Assembly (NCBI RefSeq): GCF_007489285.1
Contig: NZ_VLIY01000021.1
Span: 1 to 64,000 of the forward strand
Reading direction: 5' to 3'
Source of the DNA: Skermania sp. ID1734
Lineage (GTDB): Bacteria > Actinomycetota > Actinomycetes > Mycobacteriales > Mycobacteriaceae
Length of the DNA stretch: 64,000 nucleotides
Numbering within the stretch: position 1 is the stretch's first letter; each line of letters starts with the position of its first letter. This document shows, piece by piece, positions 9,928-19,259 of the stretch. Both the position numbers and the translations under genes were made by a program. The notes below the pieces were generated by a model, which saw nothing but the letters and a program-made list of their open reading frames with translations, did not search any database and was not told the origin of the DNA.

Positions 9928-11538
9928 TCAGCCCTGAATCCGTACGACTGCGTGACCCCATTCGGCATCGCGCAGTTCCTTCTTGCGGACCTTGCCTGTA
10001 GACGTTTTTGGTAACTCGTCGAGGAACTCGACGGACCGTGGCGCCTTGTACGACGCGATCTGGGCCTTCGTGTGCGTGGTGAGCTCGTCGGGAGTTGTCG
10101 TCGTGCCGGGCACGAGGACAACGAACGCCTTCGGGCGCTCGCCCCACTTGTCATCGGGCACGCCGATGACGGCGACCTCGCGGACGGCAGGATGGCTCGC
10201 CAGCGCCTGCTCGACTTCGACCGTCGAGATGTTCTCGCCGCCGGAGATGATGATGTCCTTTGCCCGATCCAGTAGTTGGACATATCCGTCGGGATGCATC
10301 ACCCCCAGGTCGCCAGAGTGGAACCACCCGCCCGCGAACGCTTCGGCGGTGCGCTCGGGATCGTTGAAATACCCCTTCATCACCATGTTTCCGCGCATAA
10401 CGATCTCGCCCATCTCGACGCCGTCGGGTTGCACGTCGATCAGGGAACCGTCGGCTGCGCGCTCGGTGCGGACGACCCGCATCCTGTCCGCAGTGAGCAT
10501 GCCGACGCCCTGGCGAGCGAGCTTGCGGGAGAGCTCGTCACCGGGGAGTGTGTCCCAATCCGTGCCGGGTTCGCAGACCGAGTACGGCCCGTAAGTCTCG
10601 GTGAGCCCGTACACGTGGTTCAGCGTGAATCCGAGTCCGCGCACCGCGGCGATGACCGTAGGACTCGGCGGTGCGCCGGCGGTGGTGGCGGTCAGCGAGC
10701 GCTTCAGCGGGTGGGCCCTGGCGGACGTGGCCAACGTCACGAGAACCGTTGGGGCACCGTTGAGATGGTCGATCCCCTCGTTGTCGATCAGCTCCCACAT
10801 CACGTCGTCGCGTACAGCACGCAGGCAGACGTGGGTTCCGGCCACGGCGGTGACCGCCCATGTGGTGCACCATCCGTTGCAGTGGAACATCGGCAGCGTC
10901 CATAGGTATCTGGTCTCGATGTCGAAACCTTCGTGGTGGATCGCCCCCAGAGAGGCCAGGTAAGCGCCGCGGTGGGTGTACATCACCCCCTTCGGGCGGC
11001 CCGTGGTCCCGGAGGTGTAGTTGATCGAGATCACGGCATCTTCATCGTCGACCGACCACGGAATCGGGGCATCCGATCCGCGAGCCACGAGTTCGGCGTA
11101 CGGCAGGGCGATCCCCGCGTAATCGCCGTCGACGCCAGGGGTTTCGACGAATTCGCGGATCGTCGCGAACGTAGCCGCGCGAACGGGTTCGAGAAGTGCT
11201 GCGTCGCCTACGAGCAATACCGCCCCTGAGTGGTCGCAGATGTAGGTCACCTCCTCGACCGACAACCGAGTATTGATGGCGACGAGCACCCCACCCGCCA
11301 GGGGAACGGCGAAGTGCGCAACCAACATCTCGAACGAATTCGAAGTCAGATAGGCGATCCGATCCCCCACCTCGACACCCGAAGCGCCCAGCGCGTGCGC
11401 GAGTCGGGTCACGTGGGCGGCCAACTCCGCGTAGGTGATACGCCGGTCACCGTCGACGACCGCGGTCTTATCAGGGTGCACCTCCGCCGCGCGTTCCAGG
11501 AAACGCAGCGGTGTCAGCGATGTGTTCAGACCGGGCAC
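9928..11538 (-). CDS. Acyl-CoA synthetase (AMP-forming, AlkK-like)
   Basis: A 536-residue class I adenylate-forming enzyme. It shows the P-loop YTSGTTGRPKGVMYTH, the A5 motif VYGLTETYGP, the A8 hinge with GWFHSGDLGVMHPDGYVQLLDRAKDIIISGG, and the A10 lysine in PKTSTGKVRKKEL. It converts a carboxylic acid plus ATP and CoA into acyl-CoA. The pattern (HCNGWCTTWAV) is that of medium-chain, AlkK-type synthetases. The GTG start at 11538 has an AAAGGAG 7 bases upstream. In this operon it probably activates the acid released by the esterase from the BVMO-made ester, so phaC and beta-oxidation can use it. Confidence 0.92.
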   Translation of the reverse strand: MPGLNTSLTPLRFLERAAEVHPDKTAVVDGDRRITYAELAAHVTRLAHALGASGVEVGDRIAYLTSNSFEMLVAHFAVPLAGGVLVAINTRLSVEEVTYICDHSGAVLLVGDAALLEPVRAATFATIREFVETPGVDGDYAGIALPYAELVARGSDAPIPWSVDDEDAVISINYTSGTTGRPKGVMYTHRGAYLASLGAIHHEGFDIETRYLWTLPMFHCNGWCTTWAVTAVAGTHVCLRAVRDDVMWELIDNEGIDHLNGAPTVLVTLATSARAHPLKRSLTATTAGAPPSPTVIAAVRGLGFTLNHVYGLTETYGPYSVCEPGTDWDTLPGDELSRKLARQGVGMLTADRMRVVRTERAADGSLIDVQPDGVEMGEIVMRGNMVMKGYFNDPERTAEAFAGGWFHSGDLGVMHPDGYVQLLDRAKDIIISGGENISTVEVEQALASHPAVREVAVIGVPDDKWGERPKAFVVLVPGTTTTPDELTTHTKAQIASYKAPRSVEFLDELPKTSTGKVRKKELRDAEWGHAVVRIQG

Positions 11539-11572
11539 CGGCTTCTCCTTTCTCCTCGTGGATTCCGCGGGG

Positions 11573-12544
11573 TCATTCCCACAACCGAGGCGTCCAGCCG
11601 AGGCGGTAGAGCTTTCGAAGGTGCGCGCCGACGGCCTCGAGCGCGGCCCTTCCCTGGTCCATCACGCCGGCGAGATTGGCTGCGAAGGCGTGGATCTGGC
11701 CGTCGTAGCGGTGGATCTCTACGTCGACGCCGGCGTCGCGCAGCCGTTCGCCGTACGCTTCGCCCTCGTCGCGCAGCGGATCGAACTCAGCGGTGATGAT
11801 GTAGGCGGACGGCAGTCCCGATACGTCTGCGGCCAGCAGCGGCGACGCCCGCCAGTCGGTGGGATCGGCCTGGTAGTGCTCCTGGAACCAGGCGATCAGT
11901 TCAGTGGTGAGGAAGTAGCCTTGGCCGTTCTCCCGCGACGAGACCGTGTCGCGAGTGAAATCTGTTGCGGGGTAGAGCAATACCTGACCGATAAGGGCAG
12001 GGCCGCCGTTGTCCCGCGCGTTCAGGGCGACGACCGCGGCGAGATTACCCCCCGCGCTGTCGCCCGCGACGGCGATGCGTTCGGGATCGATGTTCAATTC
12101 GGCCGCGTGATCGGCGACCCACTGGGTCGCCGCGATGGCGTCATCCACCGCTGCCGGGAACGGGTGCTCGGGCCCCATCCGGTAATCGACGGACACCACC
12201 ACCGCGTGTGCCCGGTTGGCCAACAGGGTGCACGGCCCGTGCACGACCTCGCGGTCGCCGATGACCCAGCCGCCGCCGTGGAAGTAGATCAGGACGCCGA
12301 ACGCGCCGCTGCCCTTCGGTGTGTAGATGCGGACCGGGATCTCGCCGTGCGGTCCTTCGGCGGTCCGATCCGCGATGTCGACGACCTCTTCGGCCGGCAG
12401 TCCGCACTGCGCGACGACCGCGAGATATGTGGCCCGCGCGTCGGCTACGGGCATCTCGTTCAACGGGGGAACACCGGCGTCGGCGATGCTCTGCAGCCAG
12501 CCCGCGGCCTGCGGATCCAGTTGGCCTGTCGTTGTCAGTGTCAT
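11573..12544 (-). CDS. Alpha/beta hydrolase, hormone-sensitive-lipase type esterase
   Basis: A 323-residue esterase of the HSL (bacterial family IV) group. The oxyanion motif FHGGGW lies at residues 88-93, the nucleophile Ser163 sits in GDSAGGN, the acid is in TAEFDPLRDEG and the His is in GQIHAF. No signal peptide is present, so it acts in the cytosol. The chosen ATG at 12544 follows GAGGAAG; an upstream in-frame start would add 27 basic residues. It sits between the BVMO (35 bp) and the acyl-CoA synthetase (34 bp). It most likely hydrolyses the ester or lactone made by the monooxygenase, as LipR accompanies MymA in the tuberculosis mymA operon. Confidence 0.9.
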   Translation of the reverse strand: MTLTTTGQLDPQAAGWLQSIADAGVPPLNEMPVADARATYLAVVAQCGLPAEEVVDIADRTAEGPHGEIPVRIYTPKGSGAFGVLIYFHGGGWVIGDREVVHGPCTLLANRAHAVVVSVDYRMGPEHPFPAAVDDAIAATQWVADHAAELNIDPERIAVAGDSAGGNLAAVVALNARDNGGPALIGQVLLYPATDFTRDTVSSRENGQGYFLTTELIAWFQEHYQADPTDWRASPLLAADVSGLPSAYIITAEFDPLRDEGEAYGERLRDAGVDVEIHRYDGQIHAFAANLAGVMDQGRAALEAVGAHLRKLYRLGWTPRLWE

Positions 12545-12579
12545 GGTCTTCCTCGATTCCTTCGGAAATTGAATTTGGT

Positions 12580-14187
12580 TTATGCGAACGAGAATGGGGC
12601 GTAGTCGGCGACGGCCTCGTCGCACAACCGGCGGTATTCAGGGAAGCCGCCGCACCACGACAGCAGGCCGCTCGGCTTGCCGTTCACATTCGTGCCGGTC
12701 CACCACGAGGCGGTGCCAGGAATCAGCGTCGCGTTGGCGATCGTGTTGTGCATCTCCATGAACCCCTCCTCCGCGGACGGGCTGGCATCGACGTAGGTGT
12801 ATCCGTTGTCGCGCATATGGGCGAGGAAGTCGCTGATCCACTTGCCCTGCTGCTCGATGAGCGTCGGCCCGTTGGTCAGGATCGCCGGGTTCTGCGGACC
12901 GCAGTAGTGCAAGAACATGTTCGGGAAACCTGGAACCGTCATGCCCAGGAAGGTGCTTGGACCGTCAGCCCACCGCTGGGCCAGACTGACACCGTCGATG
13001 CCGCGGATGTTCATGTCGAACAGGGCACCGGTGTAGGCGTCGAAGCCGGTGGCGAACAAGATGATGTCGACGTCGTGCTGGGTGCCGTCGGCCATCCGAA
13101 TGCCAGTCTCGTTCACCTCGGCGATCGGGTTCTCCTTCATGTCGACGATGCTCACGTTGTCCCGGTTGAACGCTGCGTAGTAACCGTGCTCGATGGGCGG
13201 GCGCTTGCTGACGAAGGGGGAAGTCGCGGTCAGTCGCGCCGCCCGCTCGGGGTCGCGGACGACCGCCGCGATCTTCTCGCGAAGAAAGTCCACGACGACG
13301 TCGTTGGTCGCCTTGTCGAGCGCGACGTCGCTGAAGGTGGAGAAGGCGAGCGTGAGGCCACCCTTGCGCCAGATGCGCTCGAGGACAAGGCGCTTCTCGT
13401 CGTCGGTCATGGCCGCGCCCTCCCCCGCCATGTCCGGGTAGGGGAAGCCGCCGAAGTTGTTGCGGGCCTGCTCGAAGATCTCGAGGTGGCTGGAGTGAAT
13501 CACCTTCCAGTCGTCTTCGTCGAGTTCGTGATTGCGGCCTGGCAGGCAATGGTAGGGATTGCGGGAGAATTCCTGGACATGCGCGGCGGTGCGCGCCACG
13601 ACTGGAATTATCTGCACGGCGGTCGCACCGTTGCCGATGACCGCGACGCGCTTGCCGCTGTAGTCCACCTCGTCTTCGGGCATCCGCGAGGTGTGGAACC
13701 ATTGGCCACCGAAGGTTTCGAGGCCAGCGATATCCGGCATGTTCGGCTTGCTCAGCACGCCGACAGCGGGGATGAAGTAGCGGGCGGATACGGTTTCCCC
13801 GCCGTCGGTGGTGATGGTCCAGCGGTTCGTCGTCGCGTCGAACTCTGCGCCGACCACCTTGGTCGAGAAGGTTATGTATTTGCGCAGGTCCTCGCGGTCG
13901 GCCACCCAACCCAGGTAGCCGCGGATCTCCGGCTGCGACGGGTAGCGCTCACTCCAGGTCCACTCGTACAGCAGGTCGGAGTTGAAGTAGTCGGAGAAGC
14001 TGTACACCGTGCTGTCAGAGTCCGACCTAGCCCCCGGGTATCGATTCCAGTACCAGGTTCCGCCGACATCGGATCCCGCCTCGAATGCGCGGGCCGACAG
14101 GCCCAACTCGCGCAGCTGCCGCAAGGTGTACAAACCGGAAAAGCCGGCACCGACGACGACGGCGTCGACCTCGTGCGAATTCGTCAT
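12580..14187 (-). CDS. Flavin-containing Baeyer-Villiger monooxygenase
   Basis: A 535-residue class B flavoprotein that would insert oxygen from O2 next to a ketone carbonyl, giving an ester or lactone at the cost of NADPH. The FAD Rossmann motif VVVGAGFSGLYTLRQL is at residues 9-24, then GGTWYWNRYPGARSDSDS, the BVMO fingerprint region FGGQWFHTSRMP near residue 170, and the NADPH motif VAVIGNGATAVQI. The fingerprint has Met where Trp is usual, so the substrate range may differ. It is the first gene of a five-gene operon and is preceded by the shared 16-bp palindrome. The divergent LAL regulator begins 134 bp away. Confidence 0.93.
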   Translation of the reverse strand: MTNSHEVDAVVVGAGFSGLYTLRQLRELGLSARAFEAGSDVGGTWYWNRYPGARSDSDSTVYSFSDYFNSDLLYEWTWSERYPSQPEIRGYLGWVADREDLRKYITFSTKVVGAEFDATTNRWTITTDGGETVSARYFIPAVGVLSKPNMPDIAGLETFGGQWFHTSRMPEDEVDYSGKRVAVIGNGATAVQIIPVVARTAAHVQEFSRNPYHCLPGRNHELDEDDWKVIHSSHLEIFEQARNNFGGFPYPDMAGEGAAMTDDEKRLVLERIWRKGGLTLAFSTFSDVALDKATNDVVVDFLREKIAAVVRDPERAARLTATSPFVSKRPPIEHGYYAAFNRDNVSIVDMKENPIAEVNETGIRMADGTQHDVDIILFATGFDAYTGALFDMNIRGIDGVSLAQRWADGPSTFLGMTVPGFPNMFLHYCGPQNPAILTNGPTLIEQQGKWISDFLAHMRDNGYTYVDASPSAEEGFMEMHNTIANATLIPGTASWWTGTNVNGKPSGLLSWCGGFPEYRRLCDEAVADYAPFSFA

Positions 14188-14230
14188 TGAAAATCTCCCT
14201 ACTCGAAAGGTGTGCCGTGGTGTGGGTCAC

Positions 14231-14274
14231 AACGTATGTCGGGGATGCAGGCCCACCCCCACCCGAACGGGTGG
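14231..14274 (-). promoter_or_regulatory. Palindromic operator and -10-like box of the BVMO operon
   Basis: The palindrome reads CCACCCGTTCGGGTGG on the minus strand (14259-14274), identical to the site upstream of the alcohol dehydrogenase at 2028-2043. After 20 bases comes CATACGTT (14231-14238, minus), matching CATATCGT at the other locus. It lies 71 bp before the BVMO start and 47 bp before the LAL regulator start, so it could control both directions. The surrounding sequence is otherwise unrelated between the two loci, which argues for selection on the site. Confidence 0.7.
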
Positions 14275-14321
14275 CTTCTCGACATGGAGGCGGGTAGTAG
14301 AACTGTTGCTATGAGGTGCCC

Positions 14322-17072
14322 ATGACATCGCCACCGGACCCGCACCTGAGGCGGCGCACTCCGCCACCGCCCATGCCGCAGACACGATTCCGGCCACCGG
14401 TGGCGTCCAAGACCCTCGTCCCGCGGACACGCCTGCTCGCGGACCTCCGCGCCGGCGGACGAGCGCGGCTGACCGTGATCCACGCCCCCGCCGGCTACGG
14501 CAAGAGCACGCTGGCCGCTCAGTGGTGCGAGGCGCTCGCCCAAGAGGACGCGGCGATCGCGTGGCTGTCGGTGGACACCGACGACAACGCGGTCGTGTGG
14601 TTCCTCATGCATCTGATCGAGGCGATCCGCCGGGTCCAACCCGCACTCGCCGCGGAGCTGGGGCAGGTCCTCGAGGACCACGGTGGCGATGCCGAGCGAT
14701 ACGTGCTCACCACGCTGATCAATGACATCGACGAGCACGGCCGCCGGTTCGCCCTCATCATCGACGATTGGCATCGCGTGACCTCGCCGGAAACAATTGC
14801 TGCGCTGGGCTTTCTGATAGAGAACAGCTCGCACAACTTGCAGATCGTCGTGACCAGCCGGACGCAAGCCGGTTTACCGTTGAGCGCCTTGCGCATCCGC
14901 GGCGACCTGATCGAGATCGATGCCGCCGCACTACGTTTCGACACGAGCGAATCCCGGTCCCTGCTCGTCGACCTGGGCGGTCTGTCCCTCGAATCCGATT
15001 CCGTCGCAGAACTCACCGACACCACCGACGGGTGGGTCGCAGCCTTGCAACTCGCCGCGCTGTCACTGCGCGGTCGCCGCGATCCCGCCGAATTCGTCAG
15101 GACGATGTCGGGGCGCCACCATACGATTGCTGAGTTCCTCGCCGAGAACGTTCTCGACACGCTGGAACCGGACATCCTCGACTTCCTGCTCGCCACCTGC
15201 GTGCCCGAACGCCTCAACGGCGATCTCGCGGCCAGTCTCGCCGGAAACCGGCGCGGCCAACTGATGCTCGAACGGGTCGAAGAACGCGACCTATTTCTGC
15301 TGCGGCTCGACGAGGACGGAGAGTGGTTCCGCTACCACCATCTCTTCGCCGACTACCTCCGCCGACGCCTCGAGCGAGATGATCCCGATCGGATACAGCG
15401 GCTCAACACCGTTGCCGCACAATGGTTCGCCCGCCACGGGATGATCAAGGAAGCGGTTGTCCATTACTGCGCAGCTGGGGACGTCGAGCACGCTGTCGAC
15501 CTGGTGGAGCGGGAGGCCATGGTGCTCGTCGAGCACAGCCGGATGGTCGACCTTCTCGGCCTCGTCGGACTGCTCCCCGTCGAATCGGTGGGCGATCAAC
15601 CGACCCTGCTGACAGCGATCGCGTGGGCGAACTGCCTGCTGCAACGGCCAAATCCCGCGCAACACAGTCTCGATCGCTTACGGGAATTCCTGGCGCGGAC
15701 TCCGGTCGACGCGGCGATCAACGCAGATACACAGTGCGAAGCAGACGTGGTCCAGGCATGCATCGACGTATACGGTGACCGTCTCGACCGCGCGTCCGCG
15801 CTCGTCGGTCCCGCTCTGGAACAGGCTGAGGATGGGCAGCCGTTCGTCGTCGCCGTCGCGGCCAATATCGACTCCTTCGTCGATATCCAGAACTCCCGCT
15901 TCGCAGCCGCGCTCACTCGGCAGCGGTGGGCGCGCCCGTACCAATACCGTAGTCGAGGCCCGTTCGTCGGTGTCTACGGGCAATGCTTCTCGGGCATTGC
16001 GGCGTTCGCCGCGCTGGATCTCGATGCCGCCGAGCGATACTTCAACACGGCGGTCGACCTCGCTCGGGATCTGGCCGGCCCGCATTCGCACGCAGCTCAG
16101 CTGGCCGGCGCTCTGCTCGGCGACCTGCGCTACGAGCGCAATGACCTGGACGGAGCCGCAATGTTGCTGGAGGAAAGCCAGGAACTCGGTGCTGAGAGCG
16201 GCGTCGTCGAATTCATGCAGGCAAGTTATGGCACGCTCGCCCGGATCAGGGCGCTGGCAGGCGATCGAGTGGGAGCCCTCGACCTGCTGAGCGAGGGCGC
16301 TGCGGTAGCCGACCGGCTGCACCTGCCGCGGCTCGCATCGCGGATAGGCGCCGAGCGGGTGCGGATTCTGCTGCAAGCGGGTCAGATCCGAGACGCCCGC
16401 CGTGCTGCGGATGCACTGCCGAGCGGTGCGGGTGGGCGCGGCGGGGTGGCGGCGACGATCATGCATACCCGCAAGTCGTCGGAGGCCATGGTGCTATCTG
16501 CCGAGGGAGACCATGCGGCCGCGATCGGCCACCTCACCCGTTTGGTCGACGAGTTGACCAGGCTCGGACAGTTACGGGCGGCCGTGACGGCTCGAGCGCA
16601 GCTGGCGGTGGCCTACCAGGAGGCCGGCCGGCCCCACCAGGCGATGCGTGCGCTGGGCGTGGCATTGTGTGCCGCGTCGCGGGCCCGGCTGCGGCGCAGC
16701 GTGCTCGACGCCGGTCCCGGATTGCTCCCGGTGCTCGGCAACATCAGCGACGCGACCCGCGCTGGACGATGGCCCGTGGACGCCGAGCAAGTGCCGCCGG
16801 ACTATCTGGCCGAGCTGATCGCCGCGGGTGCCGCCGAGTCCTCTGGCGCGACCGCTCGCACGCTAAGCCCCGAATTGCGCGAGCTGTCCGCACGCGAGAT
16901 CGACGTCCTGCGACTACTGGCGGCCGGACTGACCAATCAGGACATCGCCGAGCGGCTGTCACTGACCGTCAACACCGTCAAGTGGTATCTGAAGAAAATC
17001 TACGCGACGCTCGGGGTCACCAATCGAACCGAATCCGTCGCGGCCGCCCACGCCGGCGGTCTGCTGAATTGA
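14322..17072 (+). CDS. LAL-type (MalT-like) ATP-dependent LuxR regulator
   Basis: A 916-residue signal-transducing ATPase activator. Walker A APAGYGKST lies at residues 55-63, the Walker B-like FALIIDDWHRV near 146-156, then a long helical repeat region (about 350-800). A C-terminal LuxR helix-turn-helix follows: LSAREIDVLRLLAAGLTNQD, then IAERLSLTVNTVKWYLKKIY. Proteins of this type oligomerise with ATP and an inducer and activate promoters. It is divergent from the BVMO operon and is the obvious candidate to bind the 16-bp palindrome. The ATG at 14322 follows GAGG; a GTG six bases earlier is possible. Confidence 0.9.
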   Translation: MTSPPDPHLRRRTPPPPMPQTRFRPPVASKTLVPRTRLLADLRAGGRARLTVIHAPAGYGKSTLAAQWCEALAQEDAAIAWLSVDTDDNAVVWFLMHLIEAIRRVQPALAAELGQVLEDHGGDAERYVLTTLINDIDEHGRRFALIIDDWHRVTSPETIAALGFLIENSSHNLQIVVTSRTQAGLPLSALRIRGDLIEIDAAALRFDTSESRSLLVDLGGLSLESDSVAELTDTTDGWVAALQLAALSLRGRRDPAEFVRTMSGRHHTIAEFLAENVLDTLEPDILDFLLATCVPERLNGDLAASLAGNRRGQLMLERVEERDLFLLRLDEDGEWFRYHHLFADYLRRRLERDDPDRIQRLNTVAAQWFARHGMIKEAVVHYCAAGDVEHAVDLVEREAMVLVEHSRMVDLLGLVGLLPVESVGDQPTLLTAIAWANCLLQRPNPAQHSLDRLREFLARTPVDAAINADTQCEADVVQACIDVYGDRLDRASALVGPALEQAEDGQPFVVAVAANIDSFVDIQNSRFAAALTRQRWARPYQYRSRGPFVGVYGQCFSGIAAFAALDLDAAERYFNTAVDLARDLAGPHSHAAQLAGALLGDLRYERNDLDGAAMLLEESQELGAESGVVEFMQASYGTLARIRALAGDRVGALDLLSEGAAVADRLHLPRLASRIGAERVRILLQAGQIRDARRAADALPSGAGGRGGVAATIMHTRKSSEAMVLSAEGDHAAAIGHLTRLVDELTRLGQLRAAVTARAQLAVAYQEAGRPHQAMRALGVALCAASRARLRRSVLDAGPGLLPVLGNISDATRAGRWPVDAEQVPPDYLAELIAAGAAESSGATARTLSPELRELSAREIDVLRLLAAGLTNQDIAERLSLTVNTVKWYLKKIYATLGVTNRTESVAAAHAGGLLN

Positions 17073-17149
17073 GTTACTCGCCTTACCCATCATGTCCGGC
17101 TCGTCCTCGCCTGCGCCGCCGAATGGCCCAAGCTATCGGCAGATAGGCG

Positions 17150-17998
17150 CTAGTCGTACTTGTAGAAGCCCCGACCCACTTTTCGACCCAGCCGACCGGA
17201 CTCCACCATTCGGCGCAGCAGCGCGGGCGGAGCGAGATGTGGTTCGGCGAACTCGGCGTACAGCGATTCGGCCGCGGCGAGGGTGATGTCGAGGCCGATG
17301 GTGTCGACGAGCGTCAGCGGACCCATCGGGTAGCCGCAACCGCCCTTCATCGCCGCGTCGATGTCCTCGGCCGTGGCGTATCCGGAGTCGAGCATCTTGA
17401 TCGCTTGGCACAGATACGGAATGAGCAACGCGTTGACGATGAAGCCCGAGCGGTCACCGGCCTGCACGGTGGTCTTACCGAGTGTGTTCTTCGCGTAATC
17501 CGTCACGGCCGCAGCGGTTTCCGGCGACGTCACGAGCGTCGAGATGATCTCGACCAAGGGCATCAACGGAACTGGGTTGAAGAAATGCATTCCGAGCACC
17601 TGCTCGGGACGCTTGGTGGCGGTCGCAACCTTGATGACCGGGATCGACGAGGTGTTCGTGGCAAGAATGCCCGACGGCTTCACGATGGTGTCGAGCTTGC
17701 CGAAGATCTCGAACTTCAACGACTCGATTTCGGGGGCGGCTTCGACGACGAGATCGCGATCGGCGAACTCGTCGATGTCGAGAGTGACGCGGACGCGGGC
17801 GATCGCGGCGTCGGCGTCGTCCTGGCTGATCTTGCCCTTGGCGACCCCACGTGAGATCGACGTCGTCACCCGTTTCGTCGCGGCGTCGGCGAACTCCTGC
17901 TTCGTCTCGAGGACCAGGACATCGCTCCCAGCCTTGGCGCATACCTCCGCGATTCCGGCACCCATGGTGCCGCCACCAACTACTCCGACCAGCTTCAC
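17150..17998 (-). CDS. 3-hydroxyacyl-CoA (3-hydroxybutyryl-CoA) dehydrogenase, FadB2-like
   Basis: A 282-residue short, monofunctional dehydrogenase. The NAD Rossmann motif GGGTMGAGIA is at residues 8-17. Ser117 (ATNTSSIP), His138 and Asn141 (GMHFFNPVP) form the active site, and the C-terminal dimer domain shows DRSGFIVNALLIPYL and GCGYPMGPLTLVD. It interconverts (S)-3-hydroxyacyl-CoA and 3-oxoacyl-CoA in butyrate and fatty-acid metabolism. The length equals mycobacterial FadB2. It starts with GTG at 17998 after GAGGAG, is convergent with the LAL regulator gene, and would link acyl-CoAs from the BVMO pathway to beta-oxidation or PHB-type metabolism. Confidence 0.92.
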   Translation of the reverse strand: MKLVGVVGGGTMGAGIAEVCAKAGSDVLVLETKQEFADAATKRVTTSISRGVAKGKISQDDADAAIARVRVTLDIDEFADRDLVVEAAPEIESLKFEIFGKLDTIVKPSGILATNTSSIPVIKVATATKRPEQVLGMHFFNPVPLMPLVEIISTLVTSPETAAAVTDYAKNTLGKTTVQAGDRSGFIVNALLIPYLCQAIKMLDSGYATAEDIDAAMKGGCGYPMGPLTLVDTIGLDITLAAAESLYAEFAEPHLAPPALLRRMVESGRLGRKVGRGFYKYD

Positions 17999-18207
17999 CC
18001 GTCATCTCCTCGAGTCCGACCGCTGGCCCATCCGGGTCCCAGCGAGTTCCGCTGAACCTTACCGCGCCGCCTTCGCACGCCCACCGTGTCGAGTCTGCGT
18101 TAAGTCGCCAGCGCAGCCTGAGGGGACGCACAGCCGCCAGCGTGACAGTCAGTTCACTCGCCGGCGAACTCGTCATGGCCCGCTGCATCCAGACCAGCAC
18201 GCCATCG

Positions 18208-19161
18208 TCAGGGCGCGGACCACCAGGCGTAGACGTAGATGACCATCGCGGTCACCAGGCCGACGATCGCCCACAACACGACGGTCACATCGATCCAGGC
18301 TCCGGGTTCAGGGGCGCCGGGTAGCACGGTGCGCAACGGGATGATCGCAAACAGCAGCGCGGCGAACCATGTGGTCATCGGTGGGTAGAAGATGCGGCGG
18401 GAGCGAGCGGTCTGGACGGCCACGAACAACCCCAACACCGGCAGCACAGCGATCATCGCAGTCAACAGAATTGCGAAAATGAGGGCGCCGAAGGACCTTT
18501 CGACGACCAAGCCCGGTGCAGCCAACGCCGGCGTTGGACGCTGAACGTCACCGGTGTGCACGTCCCAGCCGTGCAGCTCATCGAACACTTCTACCCCGAC
18601 ACGTAGGGGCGGCCCTGGGTTGGCACCCATAGGACGCACGGCCGCGATCAGGGCTCCGCTGGCATAGTGGTCGAACGGCCATACGAGATGGTCGCCGGAG
18701 ACGGGCAGCGTCGTTTCCGCCGACTGGGTGGGTAGATGCCCCTGATGCAGTAGTACCGGACCGGCATCCAACGCGGGATAGAACAAAATCTCGATGTCAC
18801 CAGTCAGTCGACCGGTCATTGGATCGGTGAAGGAGCGGGCGCCGCTCAGCCATATCCTGGCAGTGATCTTGTTGTTGACCTCATCGATGCGTTCAAGATC
18901 GACATGGGCTCGAGCGCTGCTGCCGGCAACTGAATCCTGGTAGATGATTCCAGTTCCCGGCATCGACCAGTACGCCAGAATCGTAGCGACATAGGTCAAT
19001 GCGATCACGGTTACCACGAGCACCAGCACAGACACTGGCGCCCAGCTGTGCGACCGACGACCGCCAGCAGCGCCGGCCACCTCGGCCGCACCGGTCGTCA
19101 CCGGTTGCTCGGGGGTCATGTCCGAGGCACCCCGCGACAGTCCGTCGCGCTTTGCACGCAC
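18208..19161 (-). CDS. DUF4436-type membrane protein
   Basis: A protein of up to 317 residues with one N-terminal membrane helix (about 43-63, VSVLVLVVTVIALTYVATIL), a soluble beta-rich domain of about 150 residues (DVEIL-like strands, VWPFDHYASG), and three C-terminal helices (FGALIFAILLTAMIAVLPVL, a second near TTWFAALLFAIIPL and a third ending YVYAWWSAP). The topology and the WPFDHY segment match the actinobacterial DUF4436 family, whose function is unknown. The start could be the GTG at 19161 or the ATG at 19119; neither has a strong ribosome site. No functional link to its neighbours is evident. Confidence 0.75.
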   Translation of the reverse strand: MRAKRDGLSRGASDMTPEQPVTTGAAEVAGAAGGRRSHSWAPVSVLVLVVTVIALTYVATILAYWSMPGTGIIYQDSVAGSSARAHVDLERIDEVNNKITARIWLSGARSFTDPMTGRLTGDIEILFYPALDAGPVLLHQGHLPTQSAETTLPVSGDHLVWPFDHYASGALIAAVRPMGANPGPPLRVGVEVFDELHGWDVHTGDVQRPTPALAAPGLVVERSFGALIFAILLTAMIAVLPVLGLFVAVQTARSRRIFYPPMTTWFAALLFAIIPLRTVLPGAPEPGAWIDVTVVLWAIVGLVTAMVIYVYAWWSAP

Positions 19162-19259
19162 AACTTTAACGCGAAACTCGTTGTCTACCGAGGTGAATCA
19201 GCGAAATGCCGGCCGCACGCAACGGGGTCCCTACCCGCCGGAATGCGTCGAAATCTCGT

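Noticed and set aside
8238-10283. Longer PHA synthase frame starting at 10283
   Set aside because: The extra 120 residues overlap the acyl-CoA synthetase in another frame and are low-complexity; PhaC similarity begins at the ATG at 9923.
17073-17149. Terminator between the LAL regulator and fadB2-like genes
   Set aside because: No stable inverted repeat could be found in this 77-bp gap.
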